Shown: positions 1-5,014, counted from the stretch's first letter. The stretch is 5,413 nucleotides of DNA from an uncultured Clostridia bacterium (GCA_946563605.1 CAMNVW010000114.1:1-5413), one strand, 5' to 3'. The notes: a model not told the origin generated them from the letters alone. Made by a program: numbers and translations.

Positions 1-112
1 TGACAATCCCTCCGTCACGGCTACGCCGCGCCACCTCCCTTTGCACAAGGGAGGCATGACAATCCCTCCGTCACGGCTACGCCGCGCCACCTCCCTTTGC
101 ACAAGGGAGGCT
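1..112. repeat. Tandem pair of 56-bp palindromic repeats
   Basis: Units 1-56 and 57-112 are identical except for their last base. Each contains a perfect 8-bp stem, CCTCCCTT with AAGGGAGG around a 5-nt loop (34-54 and 90-110), and a smaller CGGC/GCCG stem around positions 18-28 and 74-84. The smaller stem extends further in minus-strand RNA, where a G-U pair is allowed, than in plus-strand RNA, hinting that the minus strand is the relevant one. I recall near-identical sequences scattered between genes in Faecalibacterium-like clostridia; that is memory, not a search. The array may continue left of the window. It lies just beyond the terminator of the pentapeptide gene, a usual place for REP-like elements. 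Confidence 0.85.
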
Positions 113-113
113 T

Positions 114-152
114 ATACAAGAACAGTCCCAGCAGACATTACTGCCGGGACTG
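114..152 (-). terminator. Intrinsic terminator after the pentapeptide gene
   Basis: In minus-strand RNA a 12-bp stem forms between 141-152 and 123-134 around a 6-nt loop (135-140). The one non-Watson-Crick position (145 with 130) is a G-U pair on this strand but an A-C mismatch on the other, which supports minus-strand use. The stem is followed by a U-rich tail, UUCUUGUAU. It begins 33 bases after the stop codon at 186 and closes the yaiI-pentapeptide transcription unit. Confidence 0.8.
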
Positions 153-185
153 AAACTGTGTTTTACTTTTAAAATGGGAAGGAGT

Positions 186-830
186 TTATTTGATGACGAC
201 CCCTAAAAAGGAAGTCAGTTCGATTGCCTGCTGCGTGGTGACGATTGCGCCTTTGAGGTCGTTGATGCTGAGCTTTAAGCCGCCGATTTCGCAGCTGCGC
301 AGGTCGATGCCGTTGAGCGAGGTATGCAGAAGCTGGATCCGCTTCATATCGCAGTCGGAAAACTGCGCCGGTTTTAGCTGCATTTCGCTGAAGTCCGCTT
401 CCTCCAGTGAACAGCTCTCCAGCAGCACATTTTTGAGCTTTGCACCGGCAAGGGAAGCGTAACGCAGATTGCAGTTCAGAACAGAGGTGTTCTGCAAAAG
501 GGAATGGCTCAATCCTGTTCCCATCAGCTTGCAGCCGCGCAGAATCAGCCGTTGAGCGGCAAGGTCGTGCAGCTCGCAGCCGGAGAGGTTGCAGTTTTCC
601 ATCACCACATCCACAAAGGAAAAATCCGTCATTCGGCAGTCGAAAAACTGGCAATTCCGAAAAAGACAGTTTTTAAATTCCATGCGGCTGTCCTGATAGT
701 TTTCTAAGATCTGGTCTTGATAGAGGGTGTTTTTGATTTCATCTTCATCAGCCTGCCGCGCAAGAATCATGTCATACAGCAGATTTCCGCTTTCCAGCAC
801 AGCAGAGATTTGTGGCTGTTCTATTTTCAT
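186..830 (-). CDS. Pentapeptide-repeat protein with a cysteine ladder
   Basis: A 214-residue protein. Residues 1 to about 48 are non-repetitive and probably helical. From about 50 to 195 an unbroken five-residue register runs with a hydrophobic residue (L, F, M, I or V; only residue 92 is Ala) at every fifth position, as in the A(D/N)LXX family that folds into a four-sided right-handed beta-helix. This predicts about seven coils. All ten cysteines (55, 60, 65, 80, 85, 100, 120, 140, 160, 180) sit at the i-2 position, and from 60 to 180 one occurs every 20 residues, so they should stack on one face. A short non-repeat tail, GAIVTTQQAIEL onwards, ends the protein. The ATG at 830 is chosen because AAGGAGG (840-846) lies 9 bases upstream; an in-frame ATG at 857 would fall inside a palindrome. 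Some relatives (Qnr, MfpA, McbG) mimic DNA and protect gyrase, but nothing here proves that role. No signal peptide or membrane segment is seen. It lies 64 bases behind yaiI, probably co-transcribed. Confidence 0.9.
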   Translation of the reverse strand: MKIEQPQISAVLESGNLLYDMILARQADEDEIKNTLYQDQILENYQDSRMEFKNCLFRNCQFFDCRMTDFSFVDVVMENCNLSGCELHDLAAQRLILRGCKLMGTGLSHSLLQNTSVLNCNLRYASLAGAKLKNVLLESCSLEEADFSEMQLKPAQFSDCDMKRIQLLHTSLNGIDLRSCEIGGLKLSINDLKGAIVTTQQAIELTSFLGVVIK

Positions 831-839
831 TGGTGGCTT

Positions 840-846
840 CCTCCTT
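840..846 (-). promoter_or_regulatory. Ribosome binding site of the pentapeptide gene
   Basis: AAGGAGG on the minus strand, 9 bases before the ATG at 830. It decides between this start and the in-frame ATG at 857, which would add nine residues (MQCSRRKPP) unlike the family. Confidence 0.85.
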
Positions 847-853
847 GAGCACT

Positions 854-885
854 GCATTTTGTGTTTTTACAAAAACACAAAATGC
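854..885. repeat. Perfect 15-bp inverted repeat between yaiI and the pentapeptide gene
   Basis: GCATTTTGTGTTTTT at 854-868 is followed after two bases by its exact reverse complement at 871-885. It fills half of the 64-base gap between the two genes. It is AT-rich and has no U-run after it on either strand, so it is not a standard terminator. It may be an operator, an RNA processing or stability hairpin setting the ratio of the two proteins, or a small repeat insertion. Confidence 0.75.
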
Positions 886-894
886 CCATGTCGT

Positions 895-1335
895 TTACTG
901 TTGGATTTCATCCAACATCCTCTTCAGCGCGCGCAGAAAATCCTCGTCCTGTTCTTTGGTGCGCTTGTGCGGTCCCTTTGTGCGTCCGCCTGCCATCCGC
1001 ACTTTTTTGGCAACATGACGGGTAAAAAGCAGCGTGTCCATGTTTTGCTCAGAATAGACCAATCCGTTTTGATTGAGCGCGCGTCCACCTTTTGCAAGCA
1101 CCATTGCCGCAAGTCCGTAATCCTGTGTTACCACGAGGTCGCCCGATTTCACCAGATTGACCAGCTTGAAATCGGCGGAATCACTGCCTTTTTCGACGGT
1201 GATGACCTGCGCATCGGTGCGGTTGAGGATGTGGGAAGTATCGGTAATCAGGATAACTTCGAGATTTTGTCGAGTGGCTTCTCTGACGATGAGGTCAGTG
1301 ACCGGACAGGCGTCGGCATCAACAAGAATTTTCAT
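895..1335 (-). CDS. YaiI/YqxD family (DUF188, UPF0178) protein
   Basis: A 146-residue protein matching the usual length and motif order of the UPF0178 family: N-terminal MKILVDADACPV (Asp6, Asp8 and Cys10 conserved), GSDSAD at 50-55, GDLVVTQDYGLA at 65-76, and a basic stretch with GGRTKGP near 112-118. The conserved acidic residues spread over the fold resemble a PIN-like nuclease site, but to my knowledge the biochemical role of the family is not established, so no reaction is assigned. It should be cytoplasmic. The ATG at 1335 is supported by AAAGGA about 10 bases upstream. It is the first gene after the strong promoter at 1539-1567, with a leader of roughly 200 bases containing a long hairpin, and is followed by the pentapeptide gene. 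Confidence 0.93.
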   Translation of the reverse strand: MKILVDADACPVTDLIVREATRQNLEVILITDTSHILNRTDAQVITVEKGSDSADFKLVNLVKSGDLVVTQDYGLAAMVLAKGGRALNQNGLVYSEQNMDTLLFTRHVAKKVRMAGGRTKGPHKRTKEQDEDFLRALKRMLDEIQQ

Positions 1336-1381
1336 GGAGGGACATTCCTTTCATAGATGGTAGAACAATCTTTTCAGGGCA

Positions 1382-1426
1382 AAGCACAAAGGCGAAACCA
1401 GGAGAGGCGGTTTCGCCTTTGTGCTT
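1382..1426. repeat. 18-bp perfect hairpin in the yaiI leader
   Basis: AAGCACAAAGGCGAAACC (1382-1399) and its exact reverse complement (1409-1426) flank a 9-nt loop. In minus-strand RNA it would lie in the yaiI 5' leader, ending about 30 bases before the ribosome site. No run of U follows the stem on either strand, so it is not a textbook terminator, though it could be an attenuator-like or stabilising structure, or the 3' end of a short leader RNA begun at the promoter near 1532. Confidence 0.75.
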
Positions 1427-1504
1427 GTGAAATAAAACAAAAAAAGGAGAAAGTATATAAAGAATCAGTAGATTTCAAAAATGAGGAAAGATATAAGATA
1501 AAAT

Positions 1505-1537
1505 GTATCTTTAGTTACAAAAGTATCTTTCGTTACA
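1505..1537 (-). promoter_or_regulatory. Tandem operator-like direct repeat at the yaiI promoter start site
   Basis: Two 15-bp copies, GTATCTTTaGTTACA (1505-1519) and GTATCTTTcGTTACA (1523-1537) as read on the plus strand, differ at one base and have an 18-bp period. They begin directly after the -10 box and cover the expected start site near 1532, a position where a bound protein would block RNA polymerase. Winged-helix regulators such as HxlR or MarR types sometimes bind sites in this arrangement, but the regulator is not in the window and its family is a guess. Confidence 0.65.
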
Positions 1538-1538
1538 T

Positions 1539-1567
1539 ATTATATATGGCTTTCTGCGATTTGTCAA
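1539..1567 (-). promoter_or_regulatory. Full-consensus sigma-70 type promoter
   Basis: On the minus strand TTGACA (1562-1567), a 17-base spacer and TATAAT (1539-1544) match the housekeeping consensus exactly. Predicted start is about 1532. It points toward yaiI with no other gene between. The flanking DNA from 1431 to 1585 is strongly AT-rich. Eighteen bases separate the -35 box from the terminator at 1586, so the unit appears insulated from transcription arriving from upp. Confidence 0.88.
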
Positions 1568-1585
1568 GTAAATTTTGTGAGAAAT

Positions 1586-1634
1586 AAAACAGAAAGACCT
1601 CATCCTTACCAAGGATGAGGTCTTTCTGTTTTTT
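1586..1634. terminator. Strong, probably bidirectional intrinsic terminator
   Basis: A perfect 22-bp stem (1586-1607 with 1611-1632) closes a 3-nt loop. On the plus strand the stem runs into TTTTTT (1629-1634); on the minus strand it runs into TTTTATTTC. No plus-strand gene is seen entering it, so its likely use is to stop minus-strand readthrough from upp just before the yaiI promoter. Its T-run doubles as part of the next hairpin (1629-1655). Confidence 0.85.
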
Positions 1635-1785
1635 GGGACAAATAGTCCCAAAAAAAGTTTAAATTTTCTCAAAAGTAATGGTGCAGTTTGCAACCGTCGA
1701 AAACTTCCCACTGGGAACTTTTCGAGGAAAGCCTGTGCAAATCGGCAGTTTGTGAAAACCCTTTCTATCGCAAAGGGTTTTCACA
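1629..1785 (+). repeat. Composite hairpin repeat, family II, copy 1
   Basis: Three hairpins in a fixed order. First, GGGAC/GTCCC with flanking T/A pairs, 5-nt loop (core 1633-1651). Then an AAAAAGTTT...TTTCTCAAAAGTAA segment (to 1678). Then a 29-bp near-palindrome at 1697-1725 (TCGAAAA/TTTTCGA outer arms, TTCCC/GGGAA inner arms, ACT loop). Last, a 14-bp stem at 1751-1764/1772-1785 with a 7-nt loop. The same order, loop sizes and spacing recur at 5221-5394, with compensating stem changes. No coding capacity is apparent. Strand is given by agreement with the other copy only. Confidence 0.8.
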
Positions 1786-1822
1786 TTTTCCTAAATGCTC
1801 CTGACGATAAAAGTCTTTCGAG

Positions 1823-1858
1823 CTCTGCGGAGTATGACCAAAGGCAGAGCCTTTGGTC
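1823..1858 (-). repeat. Partial inverted copy of hairpin repeat family I
   Basis: Reading the minus strand, TTGGTCATACTCCGCAGAG (1823-1841) matches 16 of 19 bases of the family I copy at 4928-4946. It overlaps a perfect 10-bp stem with a 3-nt loop, GACCAAAGGC/GCCTTTGGTC (1836-1858). An adjoining hairpin, GGGTTTTGGAC/GTCCAAACCC with one bulged base (1860-1883), continues the chain. It lies downstream of upp in the opposite orientation to the other family I copies. Confidence 0.6.
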
Positions 1859-1895
1859 TGGGTTTTGGACGTTGTCCAAACCCGGCAATTCTTTT

Positions 1896-1930
1896 GAAAA
1901 AAATTGAGTAAAACTTTTTGTTTTGCTCAA
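1896..1930 (-). terminator. Probable upp terminator
   Basis: On the minus strand an 11-bp stem with one A-C mismatch (1920-1930 with 1904-1914, 5-nt loop) is followed directly by seven T (1897-1903). It starts 94 bases after the upp stop. A smaller perfect hairpin, GCAGGC/GCCTGC (2011-2025), touches the stop codon itself but lacks a U-run. Confidence 0.65.
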
Positions 1931-2024
1931 ACGAGCGAAGCCGGAGGCTAAGCGACCTGCGCGAGAGCGAGAGTTGCAAATTTATGCTTAACCGACAACG
2001 CGAATCGGGTGCAGGCTCAGCCTG

Positions 2025-2651
2025 CTATTTGGTACCGAAGATACGGTCGCCGCAGTCGCCAAGACCTGGAACGATGTATTTGTCGTCGTTGAGCTTCTCG
2101 TCCAATGCAGCGCAGTAAACCTGAACATCAGGATGTGCGTCGGTCAGTGCGGTTAAGCCTTCCGGTGCAGCGATGATGCACATGAATTTGATGGAGGTAG
2201 CACCGCTGTCTTTGAGCATCTGAATTGCGGCAACAGCAGAACCGCCGGTAGCCAGCATTGGGTCAACAACGATAACTTCACGCTCGTTGATGTCAGATGG
2301 CAGCTTGCAATAGTAGGTGACTGGCAACAGAGTTTGTGGGTCGCGGTACAAACCGATGTGACCTACCTTTGCAGCAGGAACCAGAGAAAGAACACCTTCG
2401 AGCATACCGATGCCCGCGCGCAGGATCGGAACAAATGCGAGCTTTCTGCCTGCGATGATCTTTGTCTTTGCGATGGATACAGGTGTTTCTACTTCGATCT
2501 CTTTCAGAGGAAGATCACGTGTAGCTTCATAGCACATCAACATGGAAACTTCGCTTACCAGTTCACGGAACTCTTTCGAGCCGGTGTTTTTGTTGCGGAG
2601 CAGAGAAATTTTGTGTTGAATCAGTGGATGGTCAAGAATCATAGGAGTCAT
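2025..2651 (-). CDS. upp: Uracil phosphoribosyltransferase
   Basis: Makes UMP from uracil and PRPP in the cytoplasm, the key step of uracil salvage. The 208-residue length is normal for the family. Visible motifs: LRAG at 77-80, the PRPP loop VIVVDPMLATGGSA at 126-139 with Asp130, and the C-terminal uracil-binding segment YIVPGLGDCGDRIFGTK at 192-208. The ATG at 2651 is preceded by AAAGGA with 10 bases between; a second in-frame Met at residue 4 is possible but less well spaced. It ends in TAG. It follows rpiB after a 186-base AT-rich gap, so it may be co-transcribed or have its own promoter; no convincing -35/-10 pair is visible in the gap. Confidence 0.98.
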   Translation of the reverse strand: MTPMILDHPLIQHKISLLRNKNTGSKEFRELVSEVSMLMCYEATRDLPLKEIEVETPVSIAKTKIIAGRKLAFVPILRAGIGMLEGVLSLVPAAKVGHIGLYRDPQTLLPVTYYCKLPSDINEREVIVVDPMLATGGSAVAAIQMLKDSGATSIKFMCIIAAPEGLTALTDAHPDVQVYCAALDEKLNDDKYIVPGLGDCGDRIFGTK

Positions 2652-2691
2652 AATGATCGAATCCTTTCATGTTCAAAATGGAATATGATGC

Positions 2692-2710
2692 GGCTTCAAA
2701 AGAAGAAGCC
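2692..2710. other. Small hairpin in the upp 5' region
   Basis: GGCTTC/GAAGCC around a 7-nt loop lies 40 bases upstream of the upp start in an AT-rich gap. It has no recognisable PyrR-type binding loop and no following U-run, so no attenuator is claimed. Confidence 0.4.
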
Positions 2711-2837
2711 AAACTTGCCAATAAAATCACACATCTATTTTACAACAAATTACAAAATAAGAAAATGCTTTTTTGTCTGTTTTCTGGATTTCGGTTGTAA
2801 AATCAGCAATTTACTGAAATATCAAAAAATTTTTGAG

Positions 2838-3284
2838 TTATTTGCCGAAGTTTTCTTCCAGAGCCAGAATCTTGTCAACTCTTCTCTGGTGGCGTCCACC
2901 TTCAAATTCGGTATCCAGGAAAGCGTCAACCATCATGCAGGCAAGACCTGCGCCAACAACTCTGCCGCCGAAGCACAGTACGTTTGCGTTGTTGTGCAGA
3001 CGGGTGAATTTTGCGCTGAAGCAGTCGGAGCAGCAAGCCGCACGGATGCCTTTTACCTTGTTTGCAGCCATCGAGATGCCGATGCCTGTGCCGCAGATGA
3101 GGATGCCGTTTTCACATTCGCCGCTGACGATTTTGTCGCAGGCAGCTTTTGCAACGTCAGGATAATCCACCGAGTTTTCATCGTAGCAGCCTACATCGGT
3201 GAAAGGAATGTTGCGTTCTTCAAGGTGCTTTTTGATCTCCTGTTTGAGCAGGAAACCGCCGTGGTCAGATCCAATTACGAGCAT
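2838..3284 (-). CDS. rpiB: Ribose-5-phosphate isomerase B (RpiB/LacAB family)
   Basis: Interconverts ribose 5-phosphate and ribulose 5-phosphate in the pentose phosphate pathway; some relatives act on allose 6-phosphate. The 148-residue product has the family's normal length and landmarks: SDHGG at 6-10, VDYPD at 39-43, ICGTGIGIS at 63-71 with the expected catalytic Cys64, HNNANVL at 97-103 and EGGRHQRRV near 128-136. The ATG at 3284 is chosen because GGAGGA (3292-3297) sits 7 bases before it; a TTG at 3299 would overlap this site. The protein has ten cysteines, high for its size. It precedes upp, a neighbour that consumes PRPP made from ribose 5-phosphate. Family I repeat DNA lies directly upstream. 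Confidence 0.96.
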   Translation of the reverse strand: MLVIGSDHGGFLLKQEIKKHLEERNIPFTDVGCYDENSVDYPDVAKAACDKIVSGECENGILICGTGIGISMAANKVKGIRAACCSDCFSAKFTRLHNNANVLCFGGRVVGAGLACMMVDAFLDTEFEGGRHQRRVDKILALEENFGK

Positions 3285-3321
3285 GGGAATATCCTCCAAT
3301 AATATAATAAAAATTTTCGTC

Positions 3322-3426
3322 CACCTTTTTTTTAAGGTGTGGGTTTTTAGGGCAACGCCCTAAATCGCTCATCGCAACGAGCGAAATTCCCCCCAATAAC
3401 CCAAAATAAATAAAAAATGATAGGGA
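3322..3426 (+). repeat. Hairpin repeat family I, copy just upstream of rpiB
   Basis: On the plus strand: CACCTT/AAGGTG (3322-3339), then GTGGGTTT, TTTAGGGC/GCCCTAAA with a 3-nt loop (3346-3364), TCGCTC/GAGCGA (3365-3384), a C-run, an A/T-rich stretch and TGATAGGG (ending near 3425). This order matches the copy at 4883-4994, including the GTGGGTTT link, though the stems differ in sequence. Both lie within about 60 bases upstream of a gene start on the minus strand, so they would be read as part of the 5' leader if transcription starts upstream. Confidence 0.7.
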
Positions 3427-3482
3427 ACCGGAACTTCCGTTTGATACACCTGTACGACAATACAGCTGTACTTTGTGCAGCC

Positions 3483-3549
3483 CAATGAACATTGTTTCGT
3501 AAGTCGAAAGGAGCAAAATACCCTGTTAAAAAAGAAAGGGATAGGGCAG
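3483..3549 (+). repeat. Hairpin repeat family I, second copy between tsaB and rpiB
   Basis: CAATG/CATTG (3483-3494), TTTCG/CGAAA with a 5-nt loop (3495-3509), then GAGCAAAATACCC, an A-rich stretch and GGATAGGGCAG. The GCAAAATACCC segment is shared with the copy at 4883-4994. It is followed by two more perfect hairpins, GAAGTTCA/TGAACTTC (3552-3568) and TTTGGC/GCCAAA (3575-3589). GAACTTCCGT after this copy also recurs after the 3322-3426 copy, at 3431-3440. The rest of 3427-3670 shows no convincing gene; CTGTA/TACAG (3450-3465) is another hairpin. Confidence 0.6.
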
Positions 3550-3670
3550 CAGAAGTTCATTGAACTTCCGTGAATTTGGCTTTGCCAAACGCAGAGGTTC
3601 GATATCATGGTGTAGTTCCTGTGGTATGGCAGATACGATTGATGTACCTGTGCAGAAGCAGATTATTCTC

Positions 3671-4393
3671 TTATTTTTTTAAGGAGTGTTTGAGCTGAAG
3701 CTCACGCTGTGCCTGCGGCAGTTTGAGATAAACCGGAACGAGCGCCTGCGCCGTAACCGTCTGCATCGCGCCGCTTTCGATGCCGTGCAGGGCGGCAAGC
3801 CCTACGCCGTGTGCGTGCTGCAATAATAAATGCTTTGCAGGAACGAACAGCTTTCTTTCAGGGTAAAGCTGTTGCATGGTGTCAAGCACCAGCTGCGCGC
3901 CGTCGCCGAGCACCGTGACCAGCGTTTCCTGCGGCAGAGCTGCGAGCTGTTCGCAAAGCTCCTGAGCCATCATGGCACAATCCTCGTGCAGACGCGCCAT
4001 ATGATTGTCTGCGTCGAACCATGCGGTGTAGACCTGTCCGCAGCGCGCGTCCAGCGCCGGACAGATGATACCGCTGCGGTCGTACAGATTATAGGCAAGT
4101 CCTTCTAAAGAGGAAACAGGAACGCAGGGTTTGTCCAGCACCTGAGCCATCCCTTTGACAGCAGCAACGCCGATGCGCAAGCCGGTAAAGGAACCGGGAC
4201 CGACCGAAATCGCAAACAGGTCAATGTCCTGAACGGACATCTGGCTGCAAGACAGCAGCGACTCGACCATCGGCATGATGGTCTGGCTGTGCGTCAGGTG
4301 GGCATCGGTGTAAAACTGGGCGATAGGACGGTCATCTTCCAGCAGCGCGCAGGAGGCTGCTGCGGCGGAAGTGTCCATAGCAAAGATAATCAA
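3671..4393 (-). CDS. tsaB: tRNA threonylcarbamoyladenosine biosynthesis protein TsaB
   Basis: Partner of TsaD and TsaE in making t6A at position 37 of ANN-decoding tRNAs; it is an ASKHA-fold protein that scaffolds TsaD rather than catalysing alone. The 240-residue length fits the Gram-positive family. Landmarks: first strand IIFAMDTS (2-9), HSQ at 35-37, the signature VGPGSFTGLRIG at 64-75, and a C-terminal PVYLKLPQAQRE resembling the usual ending. The start is a TTG at 4393, which places the first beta strand correctly; the next in-frame ATG (4378) would cut it off. AAAAGGGGGA (4401-4410) lies 8 bases upstream and overlaps the tsaE stop codon, suggesting translational coupling. The rimI and tsaD genes that often follow are absent here; instead there is hairpin-rich DNA and then rpiB. 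Confidence 0.96.
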   Translation of the reverse strand: MIIFAMDTSAAAASCALLEDDRPIAQFYTDAHLTHSQTIMPMVESLLSCSQMSVQDIDLFAISVGPGSFTGLRIGVAAVKGMAQVLDKPCVPVSSLEGLAYNLYDRSGIICPALDARCGQVYTAWFDADNHMARLHEDCAMMAQELCEQLAALPQETLVTVLGDGAQLVLDTMQQLYPERKLFVPAKHLLLQHAHGVGLAALHGIESGAMQTVTAQALVPVYLKLPQAQRELQLKHSLKK

Positions 4394-4400
4394 GGAAAAA

Positions 4401-4410
4401 TCCCCCTTTT
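4401..4410 (-). promoter_or_regulatory. tsaB ribosome binding site overlapping the tsaE stop
   Basis: AAAAGGGGGA on the minus strand, 8 bases before the TTG start of tsaB; its first two A are the last bases of the tsaE TAA (4409-4411). The overlap decides the TTG start and suggests that ribosomes finishing tsaE help start tsaB. Confidence 0.75.
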
Positions 4411-4828
4411 AGGAAATCAAAATTTCACGCGCATCAGGATCGGAATCCACCTTTCGGATTTCCACGGTGATGGTGTTTTCCGGCAGAACCGCTTCGATAT
4501 TTTCGCTCCATTCAATCGCGAGGATGCCGCCGTAATCGAGATAATCAAAAAATCCGGTGGAATAGAGATCCTCGAAGGTTTCAACGCGGTACATATCGAA
4601 GTGATACAAGGCATGACTGCCGTTTCCATATTGATGGACAAGCGCAAAGGTAGGGCTGGAAACATGGTCGCTCAGTCCTAATCCGCGGCAAAGCCCGCGT
4701 GTAAAGGCGGTTTTGCCGGCGCCCATCGGGCCGCGGTAGGCGATGACATCGCCGGGGTGGAGGGTCGATGCGAATTGAGCGGCAATCTGTTCGGTTTCTT
4801 CGGTACTGTGGCTGACATATTTTTTCAA
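4409..4828 (-). CDS. tsaE: tRNA threonylcarbamoyladenosine biosynthesis ATPase TsaE
   Basis: The small P-loop ATPase that drives turnover of the TsaB-TsaD complex in t6A synthesis. The 139 residues show a Walker A motif GPMGAGKT at 33-40, SPTF at 58-61 (switch I region), HFDMYR at 76-81 and the conserved ...AIEWSENI at 104-111, all in the usual order and length. The start is a TTG at 4828: GGAAGG (4837-4842) is 8 bases upstream, and the first ATG downstream is out of frame. It is followed 15 bases later by tsaB. Upstream (4861-5394) is a gene-free chain of hairpins; no convincing promoter was identified. Confidence 0.97.
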   Translation of the reverse strand: MKKYVSHSTEETEQIAAQFASTLHPGDVIAYRGPMGAGKTAFTRGLCRGLGLSDHVSSPTFALVHQYGNGSHALYHFDMYRVETFEDLYSTGFFDYLDYGGILAIEWSENIEAVLPENTITVEIRKVDSDPDAREILIS

Positions 4829-4836
4829 AGGGATGA

Positions 4837-4842
4837 CCTTCC
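4837..4842 (-). promoter_or_regulatory. tsaE ribosome binding site (decides a TTG start)
   Basis: GGAAGG on the minus strand, 8 bases before TTG at 4828. No in-frame ATG lies near it, so the TTG start is well supported. Confidence 0.8.
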
Positions 4843-4860
4843 TTTGCTGATGTTTTGAAA

Positions 4861-4882
4861 ATCAAAAACAAAAGTTTTTGAT
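4861..4882 (-). other. AT-rich hairpin before the tsaE ribosome site
   Basis: ATCAAAAAC/GTTTTTGAT form a perfect 9-bp stem with a 4-nt loop, followed on the minus strand by TTTC and then the tsaE ribosome site. It resembles a weak terminator or attenuator, but the U-run is short and the stem has almost no GC. Confidence 0.4.
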
Positions 4883-4994
4883 CGAACTTTTTGAAAAAAG
4901 TTCGTGGGTTTCCAAAGGGCAAAGCCCTTGGTCGCCCTCCGCAGAGGGCAAAATACCCTCCAAAAATAATATAAAGATTAAAACGATAGAGGCA
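4883..4994 (+). repeat. Hairpin repeat family I, copy upstream of tsaE
   Basis: On the plus strand: CGAACTTTTT/AAAAAGTTCG (4883-4904), the link GTGGGTTT, CCAAAGGGC/GCCCTTGG with one bulged base (4912-4931), GCCCTC/GAGGGC with a 4-nt loop (4934-4949), AAAATACCCTCC, an A/T-rich stretch, and AACGATAGAGGCA. The order matches 3322-3426. It sits directly upstream of tsaE. Confidence 0.75.
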
Positions 4995-5014
4995 CAAAAG
5001 CTGTTTTGATGCTT

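Noticed and set aside
1..112. CRISPR-like array
   Set aside because: The two units are contiguous with no unique spacers, and no cas gene is present.
727..1356. 209-codon plus-strand open frame
   Set aside because: Antisense shadow of yaiI and the start of the pentapeptide gene.
1357..1587. 76-codon plus-strand open frame over the yaiI promoter
   Set aside because: It covers the AT-rich promoter, operator and leader hairpin; its sequence is explained by those elements and it has low complexity.
2652..2837. PyrR-type attenuator or riboswitch upstream of upp
   Set aside because: Only one short 6-bp hairpin and AT-rich DNA are seen; there is no terminator/antiterminator pair and no known binding-loop consensus.
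2334..3302. 322-codon plus-strand open frame
   Set aside because: It lies antisense to upp and rpiB, both firmly identified, crosses their AT-rich gap, and has no recognisable family features.
3265..3608. Two overlapping minus-strand open frames of about 80 codons between tsaB and rpiB
   Set aside because: They are composed of repeat hairpins, overlap each other and the rpiB start, lack good ribosome sites and have no family features.
3590..3610. tRNA-like T-arm (GAGGTTCGATATC)
   Set aside because: No matching acceptor, anticodon or D arm can be built around it.
4968..4997. Possible tsaE promoter (TTGTGC, 18 bases, TATATT on the minus strand)
   Set aside because: The -35 matches only three of six bases and the -10 lies in an A/T-rich repeat linker, so it is not distinguishable from chance.
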